Virus record (IMG/VR): IMGVR_UViG_3300043425_000063
Span: 1-54,662 of that record
From: a virus
Direction: 5' to 3' (one strand)
Length of the DNA: 54,662 bases
The first letter of the stretch is position 1. Each line of letters starts with the position of its first letter. Shown one piece after another: positions 50,901 through 54,662 of the stretch. Both the position numbers and the translations under genes were made by a program. The notes below the pieces were generated by a model, which made no database searches, was not told the origin of the DNA, and saw only the letters and a program-made list of their open reading frames with translations.

Positions 50901-53270
50901 ACCATCCTCGAAGTTCAACGTACCAGACTTCTGTTTCTTGAGTGCTTCGCCTCGTGCAGCCTGTGAAGTAACGGCAGTGACTGGCGCACCAGTCGGAGGA
51001 ATCTGAGCCGCACCTTGTTCAACAGTCGGAACAACTTGTTGCGGTGCAGCAGCACTACGCAAAGCAGCCACGGTAGGCTGACCTTGCTGAGTAAACATCG
51101 CCATCTGTGGTGAACTACGCAAGTCAACCCGTGGAGTAACTGGAGCACCAGTAGGGGCAGGCAACTGAGTACCCACACCACGGCGCAAACCTTCTGCACG
51201 AGAAGGACGAGGAGCCTCACGACGACTAAACAATTCCAGTTGTTGCGGTGCACGTACAGGCAGCGGCTTTGTAGGAAGTTGTTGTGGTGTCTGTTGCTGT
51301 TGTGCGGCCCGCTGTTCTTGCAACGCTGCTTGTTGGGCAATTTCCAACTGACGCTGTGCTTGAGCAAGGTTGTTCATCCGAGCAAGGTCTGCCTCACGTT
51401 GGGCTGCTTGTTCGGCTTGCATACGCTCCTGAGCCTGACGACTTTGCGCCAAGTTCATTTGCTGCTGCATGATAGGGTTAACCACAGGGGCGGCTTGGTC
51501 GGTAAAGCCAACACCACCCGGTGCAGGTGGCGCAAACTGGAGAGCCAACTGATTAGGGTCAGGGGTTAGATTCGGAGGGCCAACTTGAGCCGCTAGTTCT
51601 TGAGGAGTGACATCTCGGAATGATTGAGTAGTGACATCCCACACCTGTTGTGGACGCACATTGCCTTGCATGCTGCGAGCCTTGGCTTCAGCAACGGGAA
51701 TACCACCGAGGTCAAGCACACCTTGTGCACCACCGAACTGGTTGGGTTGTACCTCACCTGTGTAGATACGGTCACCCGGAGTAGAGCGACGGACACCTTC
51801 TGCGCCAGCCACAAAGTCAGGGCGTGCACCCATACCACCAGCAGGGGTCGGGCCACCGACAGGAGTGATTTCAACAGACTCGGAGGTGGGTGGTGGGACT
51901 TGCTGATTACCTTTAAGAAGGTCAGTTTCGTTGCGACCAATCGGGCCACGGCGAAGGTTTGCACCTGCACCAAGTACACCGCCGACACCAAAGCCAGCAG
52001 CAAAAGATTCGAGAAGGCGTTTGCGAACATCGGCATCACCAAAGTCCTGTCCAGTCATGCCAACCAGCAGGCTTTCCTGTCCGAGTTCAGTTGCGCCCTC
52101 AGCAGTACCACCAACAATCAACCCTTTGCCGCCTCGCTTGAGCAGTTCTGCACCACGAAGTCCTTGCGTCCCCAAGAAAGTCTTACCTTGGATGTCTTGG
52201 AGATTCGTTGCTCCACCTCTAGCGGACAGACCACCACGACCAAACAGACGGGATGCAAGTAAAAATTCAGGGAGGGATTCAAGGACGGCATAGGGAACTG
52301 CGCCAGACAAAGCGGCAAGACGAGCGTTGGCGTCATCGGCTCCTACTCCTTGTTCACGGAACTCCCCATAAATATCAGCAGCACCAGTGGCATAGTTCTG
52401 TGCCACGCTGGTAATGGTTGCGCCTGCAATACCAGCCGCTTCACGCAGCAGTTTGGTTTCGGCAGCATCAAGGACTTCACCTGCCGCACGTTTTTTTAGG
52501 GCAGCAAGTACGGATTGTTTGAAAGTTTCTTTACCCGCGAGTGATGCCAAGGACACACCTGCACCTGCAAGTGGGCCACCAGCGGCAGAACCAGCAAAAA
52601 AGCCTGCGGCAGCAGTACCGACAGACTCAAGAATATTTGGGCCTTGTTGGGCAACCGTTGCAGCCAACCACTCAATCGCACCACGGGTGGAGTCAATGTC
52701 ACTGAACTCACGACGGTAGGGCAAATTCTTACGCAAGTCCTCCATCTGTTGGTCAACAATACCCTGACCAATCTGCTCAGCACCAGCAAGTTGTAATCCA
52801 CGACCAGCAAGCAGTTGTAACTGGTCAACGCCAATACCGAAGTTCTTGGACATAAGACGCCCAAGACTCGGATTACGGATTGTGTTGGCTAGTTGCCCGT
52901 AGGACTCAGGAGTTAAAGCAATCCAGTCACCACCTTGAGGTAGCCCCACAGAAGGTTGTCCAAGTAATTGCTCGGCACGCAGGGTCATATCGGCGTCGTC
53001 CTCTGCGAACGTCACGCCTTGTACAAACAACTCTTTCTTTGACGGGCTATATGCAATCGCAGGTGGTTTCTTCATCTGCGGCATTTCAAACTGCGTAGCC
53101 CGCTGACCCATTGCGCCAATGGTAGCGATGTCGGCTAGACCTCTCTGAAGTGCATCAGCCCCACTAGACGCAGCAGGGTTTAGAAAGGTGTAGCCACTCA
53201 TGTCACTGGCAATCGAGCCGCCAGAATCCGCATACAGAGGATTTTCAAATGATGTGGCTTTAGTTGCCAT
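44955..53270 (-). CDS. Giant polyvalent virion protein with MORN repeats and PLxRFG-type C-terminus (2,771 aa)
   Basis: The longest gene here. Residues of about 200-350 are Gly/Ala-rich and hydrophobic. About 560-760 are Gln/Pro/Ala-rich. Residues of about 780-845 hold three MORN repeats (SVYTGQLKKGVPSGQGTL type). About 850-980 is low-complexity, with PPPPPP. Near 1340 an AHETLGHVGF motif looks like a zinc site (HExxxH). Long coiled coils cover about 1600-1800. The last 500 residues (LLAAYRGEYDRQRASGVDH and RAVDATQGDYAQYNRPAFFRG) match PLxRFG-type domains of huge phage virion proteins. It is most likely ejected with DNA, like T7 gp16. A second gene is nested at 50519-50698. Confidence 0.85.
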   Translation of the reverse strand: MATKATSFENPLYADSGGSIASDMSGYTFLNPAASSGADALQRGLADIATIGAMGQRATQFEMPQMKKPPAIAYSPSKKELFVQGVTFAEDDADMTLRAEQLLGQPSVGLPQGGDWIALTPESYGQLANTIRNPSLGRLMSKNFGIGVDQLQLLAGRGLQLAGAEQIGQGIVDQQMEDLRKNLPYRREFSDIDSTRGAIEWLAATVAQQGPNILESVGTAAAGFFAGSAAGGPLAGAGVSLASLAGKETFKQSVLAALKKRAAGEVLDAAETKLLREAAGIAGATITSVAQNYATGAADIYGEFREQGVGADDANARLAALSGAVPYAVLESLPEFLLASRLFGRGGLSARGGATNLQDIQGKTFLGTQGLRGAELLKRGGKGLIVGGTAEGATELGQESLLVGMTGQDFGDADVRKRLLESFAAGFGVGGVLGAGANLRRGPIGRNETDLLKGNQQVPPPTSESVEITPVGGPTPAGGMGARPDFVAGAEGVRRSTPGDRIYTGEVQPNQFGGAQGVLDLGGIPVAEAKARSMQGNVRPQQVWDVTTQSFRDVTPQELAAQVGPPNLTPDPNQLALQFAPPAPGGVGFTDQAAPVVNPIMQQQMNLAQSRQAQERMQAEQAAQREADLARMNNLAQAQRQLEIAQQAALQEQRAAQQQQTPQQLPTKPLPVRAPQQLELFSRREAPRPSRAEGLRRGVGTQLPAPTGAPVTPRVDLRSSPQMAMFTQQGQPTVAALRSAAAPQQVVPTVEQGAAQIPPTGAPVTAVTSQAARGEALKKQKSGTLNFEDGSVYTGQLKKGVPSGQGTLIYSDTSTYTGQFKDGLPHGTGRFEDVDGTVFDGQFDEGDFVQPEPQGEANAPQERKQQQGRQPKRQQDNAGVQGGRQTGQQPTTQEQGGGTEAGGGGKSLKRGKKQEAVTPTEEPPPPPPKGGKALKKAPAKKIEAAGKAAAPAGAKLQRGPSGLAAMVGQLMGTTTQPAVVESQPVKRGAQEASAETVAANEELDMAIETAETTKNAAAYAEALYDIVSAYVFGADRTYLRKTAANFLTDPEGGVSKIDYTDALREVALDQESISPKSRLYALLADTGLLNDANVMAKVRVPGAKTTQEAVKDDVVAVNEDISAEERLANFIDSNPQYYDKAQLIDKLKKYYAGVVDDNFLVGKRGLIKDFFDAKGNPYVTQPAGTSYFIPNTVAEEKTTKTDFVQKHEAARKELRDLEETENQTTLDDLQFDPFYDRKPNSDDDWRAYRADGKPLNPMKVGPLRLFAARVISKYARKPRVSVFANIQDMRRSNPTLFEAAAKARKNGDIEAVNAAGMAWGDNVVLFADFIHSEEHARFIIAHETLGHVGFRGLFSSQALDKILRFIADSDPQLTQEATVYANGKGIPFLEAVEEVLADRAAAIDNNTILRFWNWLKDQLNKMGLRFNDDAARYLIGLSRKYVRQGIGRSEVNTSGMFKEITEALGNEKSDMEVLRFAQSVAQGSAFFAQNFTNRNFAIYGDLERSIRDIVNTSQKAAEMRKQGRGVLANVGNVTQKVLDGIQTQDNMARKSKGYFKIFSRLQDQAARQTELKTQYAEMTKIAHDAKFLGFGGGLTPEQNVRSGELMAYATLRRMGQYTDNQIQKMQNVVFYDPNNLDPTPQINPEAFEELKKMGRVTPEEFRKGFMVQQGTEERPMTPEYQAELVAQRDAELASLESGKAREMARLQKKLDTAQNEEARLEYQLRLKKTESKYDRNIEMTKRTYTKRMAETTYEAPNMQPSLDWFKDVDGTLEEDENGIIRYTGNSIEYKVYLEFFDAISKSSVDVLIGKYLGAIHEQQRAVTSGISSAFSESLTAQETEFIKDVVEQYDRMRLKDSEYKNNRFVMSEAAQEDADEWLNYKFGGSFYKDLALGDLKTMIEGYTPEQVDTLVRGLRNKLRNKVDPDLDNVNDSSIWALVRRIEERTMFAASINDDQFYAKRTIAGSYVPLIREGDWQVRIQAYKEVNGQEVPIKLRQGQQDSLFYGKVATEKDARELQDELDIMFAGEYEMRDVDNNLQTVKLRAISSVAEQTPALVDILHYDEVMYSLSRLGIQLTPQTREILVKKTQAQNTRARANLKRAGTPGWDKDVVKSASAYLEQQAYTAANKEFRHQYDEVLEDNRNWYGDPTRLEELKAKWEGATGPAKEIAAREYFQEKFYYDNAVTMVDGKRVERGNWYKERAKSLLDWKESTGDIIHADDIWTNNEFSVAARTWAALAQLGGSIATGVTQMLSLPTNSWAYLASFNPKNGFGVGLGAGRAGYLLLEYAKKAGSFRYANLDYIDQQIKELQKSGKDRNKDGLTFAELNFLYTMTEEQRLDAAQFNALTGTSRGRAILVNPTFQKFVKVWMAPFSYSEQFNRRTTLLAAYRGEYDRQRASGVDHNAADIAARAVASRAVDATQGDYAQYNRPAFFRGGLQSFIYMYKQYPILMVQLLKNMNYEGRIIMLGSLILLSGVRGLPGSDDILDVVDGIAQRLGLKMGSIEKEFARLTRTVFGDELGAEINPIIMRGLLDHFTGWSFSNRLGLGDIVPGTGLLKPSATKQELLREVVNIAGAPTSFLVGSLEYFTNTIPGVVTGRSSLSSLMTDAPVRAVKNFGEALKFQDTGAILDSKGYVVAKNATAWEIMGKALGWYPSRAQAQMDWMMADSQEQAYMSMIKTEAVRRAVASRLSGDPESEKNVKDFVKDWNESTKGTRLEIRNFDRSVNQAFKEARKPLALRSLKSSAKSGRAEAKEMLRLYGVDEETLNGIPD
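50519..50698 (-). CDS. Nested small basic protein (59 aa) in another frame of the giant gene
   Basis: The start is ATG 50698 with a perfect AAGGAG 6 nt upstream, in the +1 frame relative to the giant gene. The product begins MPLKKGSSNKVVSQNVSKIM and ends in ALKQAVAASLSSAGRSKKP; Lys/Ser-rich. This matches a widespread small phage protein pattern (MPLKKG.S.k.vs.NI... KQAVAiAl..AGkSKK), known from memory as a separate gene elsewhere. It lies where the giant protein is low-complexity, just behind the MORN repeats. Likely a real overprinted gene. Confidence 0.72.
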   Translation of the reverse strand: MPLKKGSSNKVVSQNVSKIMREYKAGGKLGNSPRPKSKAAALKQAVAASLSSAGRSKKP

Positions 53271-53278
53271 AATTCACC

Positions 53279-54662
53279 TTACCTAACTTCTTGTTGAGGA
53301 GTATTGACAATGCTCCAAATACTCCTATCGACTCCGGCAACACGCTGTGCTCGCGGGCCAACATCGAGTTTGACCCCGTTGACTTCAACCTGATTGTTGA
53401 GAGTATCGACCACAAAAATATCGCCAAGACCATTGCTGTAAGTTACTTTACCATCCGAAGCACCCGTAGCGACAGCCTTAAAGCCAGCCAGTTTGAGTTT
53501 TTCTTCAGCAAGTTTAGTATTGCCTTTGATAACTTCGAGTTGGATTTCACGAGCAGTTTGAAGAACTTGTTTACTGGCTTCTTCTTCCCTACGCAGACCA
53601 GACTTAAATGCTTCTGTACCGCGCTCGGCTTGAATAGTTGCGAGTTGTTTGCGGTACTCAGCATCCACTTGTGTCTTAACGAGTAGTTCAATTTGCTTTC
53701 CGTCCAAACCAGCCTTAGCCACTTTACCGTTGATATACAAATCGAAGTTCCCATCAGGGCGTTGTAAGACTTGATGCGGTGCACCAGTAAACGTCGAGAG
53801 TACAGATAGGGCACGGCTGTAATTACCAGTCGTGGCTCCTTCATACACACCGATGTCGGCTTGGTTCTTGTATAGACCCATGTCAAGGGCTTGAATCTTG
53901 GCAGCAGCCTCAATAGCCTTATCGCCCATACCATACTGATTAAACAAAGTTACTTGGCGTTGCAAGATTGCACGCTGTTGTAGGGTCTGTTGAATCAGCG
54001 GATTGCGAGCAGACGGGTCAAGCGTAGCCGAGCCGTACATCGTGCCACCCTCAGCAGGCTTAACAATATTGGCGGCTGCATTGGCAACTTGTGTAGGTGT
54101 CCCGGTCTGTACAGCGGTGTTGAGCGTAGCCACAGGGTTCGTAGCAGCAGCCGCAGCAGGCGCACGAGGTGGCGTTGCAGAAGCAACTGCGGTAAGCGGA
54201 GTATCTTTGTTGAACCCAAGAGCAATACCGTTATCAAGAGTACGCATGTCGTACGGCTGTTTACCATTCTCTTTCTGAATGATGGCGGTAATCAACTGCT
54301 TCATAACCGCAGGGTCTTGTACGTTGATAACGTCCGTAGCCTTAACACCCAACGCCGTAGAGACATCTTTGATGTATGCACCAGTGAGGTTTCTATCAGA
54401 CTCAGGAGCCCAGCGACTGATAATGCCTTGAACAGTATTGATACCTTGCTGGTTGTAACTCAGCAAGTTCAGCGTCATTGCACGGATACCAGCCTCAGGT
54501 GAGGAGAACTGAACAAAGCCAGCAGCCTCTTTTGACCCTTTGTCGATACCCACTTGACCTTGCCATGTGTACTGATTGCTTGGGCGAATGTTGCCGGGGT
54601 TGTTGTTAGCAAGACCACGTACTGGTTTACCCTTAGCATCTAACTGCCAATCAGCATAACCT
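53279..54662 (-). CDS. Internal virion protein with lytic transglycosylase-like domain (C-terminal part)
   Basis: This continues the gene that starts at 1040 on the minus strand; bases 54471-54662 duplicate 1-192. The join is in frame, and the complete product is 743 aa. The segment around 54553-54240 carries the conserved hydrophobic pattern of the domain (FVQFSSPEAGIRAM, then NLLSYNQQG and an ISRWAP segment), as in phage virion muramidase-like proteins. The C-terminal 250 residues are helical, rich in Gln/Lys/Glu, and end in a short beta-rich tail. It ends 8 nt before the giant polyvalent gene (start 53270), so the two are probably co-translated. The catalytic Glu cannot be assigned with certainty. 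Confidence 0.75.
   Translation of the reverse strand, partial: GYADWQLDAKGKPVRGLANNNPGNIRPSNQYTWQGQVGIDKGSKEAAGFVQFSSPEAGIRAMTLNLLSYNQQGINTVQGIISRWAPESDRNLTGAYIKDVSTALGVKATDVINVQDPAVMKQLITAIIQKENGKQPYDMRTLDNGIALGFNKDTPLTAVASATPPRAPAAAAATNPVATLNTAVQTGTPTQVANAAANIVKPAEGGTMYGSATLDPSARNPLIQQTLQQRAILQRQVTLFNQYGMGDKAIEAAAKIQALDMGLYKNQADIGVYEGATTGNYSRALSVLSTFTGAPHQVLQRPDGNFDLYINGKVAKAGLDGKQIELLVKTQVDAEYRKQLATIQAERGTEAFKSGLRREEEASKQVLQTAREIQLEVIKGNTKLAEEKLKLAGFKAVATGASDGKVTYSNGLGDIFVVDTLNNQVEVNGVKLDVGPRAQRVAGVDRSIWSIVNTPQQEVR
54471..54662. repeat. Terminal direct repeat, right copy (circular closure)
   Basis: This is the right-hand copy of the 192-bp overlap with the window start, with 191 of 192 bases identical. 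Joining 54470 to base 1 restores one uninterrupted 743-codon reading frame on the minus strand, which supports circular closure. Confidence 0.95.

Noticed and set aside
1-54662. tRNA genes, integrase or lysogeny module, phage RNA polymerase
   Set aside because: Both strands were read for cloverleaf-like segments, recombinase motifs and T7-type polymerase motifs; none was convincing.

Overview
The window is a complete or near-complete genome of a tailed dsDNA phage (Caudoviricetes). Its first 192 bases (1-192) repeat at the end (54471-54662) with a single G/A mismatch, so the contig closes into a circle of about 54,470 bp. A podovirus-like particle is inferred. The virion set runs: large P22-type portal, scaffold, HK97/P22-type coat protein, two head-tail adaptors, a T7 gp12-like tail-nozzle protein, and T7-like internal virion proteins including a lytic-transglycosylase-like one. 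No sheath, tape-measure or tail-terminator gene is seen. Gram-negative-style Shine-Dalgarno sites, sigma70-like promoters and an M15-peptidase/3TM-holin lysis cassette suggest a Gram-negative host; a freshwater source is only a guess. No integrase, excisionase, RNA polymerase, tRNA gene or CRISPR array was found.

There are two long, opposed transcription blocks. The leftward (-) block starts near 24.05 kb. In order of transcription it carries: small and large terminase (24.0-22.0 kb); a terminator and a new promoter (about 21.9 kb); portal, scaffold, coat and a decoration-like protein (21.8-16.8 kb), with UUCG-loop hairpins on both sides of the decoration-like gene; small basic proteins and adaptors (16.8-14.2 kb); a repeat protein and two tail fibres that share an N-terminus, with a tail-assembly chaperone and a 2OG-Fe(II) oxygenase between them (14.2-9.1 kb); the lysis cassette (8.8-7.1 kb); tail nozzle and internal virion proteins (7.1-1.05 kb); then, across the circle junction, a 743-aa transglycosylase-like virion protein (1040 to 53279) and a 2,771-residue polyvalent protein with MORN repeats (53270-44955).

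The rightward (+) block (24.36-44.96 kb) is the early/replication block. A first mini-operon (24359-25024) is closed by a strong terminator. It is followed by an AT-rich control region of about 640 bp holding ten copies of a 9-bp element (AATAATCTA) on both strands, then by a second operon. The leading genes of the two operons are paralogues. Downstream are zinc-ribbon and membrane micro-proteins, an AAA ATPase / DUF3150-like / metallopeptidase-VWA trio, a secreted SPLN-repeat protein, an HslV/proteasome-like Ntn hydrolase, a DUF3310 protein, a family A DNA polymerase with Leu at the position equivalent to E. coli 762, Cas4-like and VRR-NUC nucleases, an SNF2-type helicase, an SSB-like protein, an HTH protein and a primase-helicase (AEP + DUF927). 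Most neighbours overlap by ATGA, TAATG or GTGA, so translational coupling is widespread. The two blocks converge at 44955-44958, where both stop codons share a TTAA palindrome.

Points most worth a second look: a small lysine-rich gene with its own Shine-Dalgarno site nested in another frame inside the giant ORF (50519-50698); the 9-bp element array; the AAA/DUF3150/VWA trio; the apparently leaderless small-terminase message; the duplicated first genes of the two early operons; and the phage proteasome-like hydrolase.
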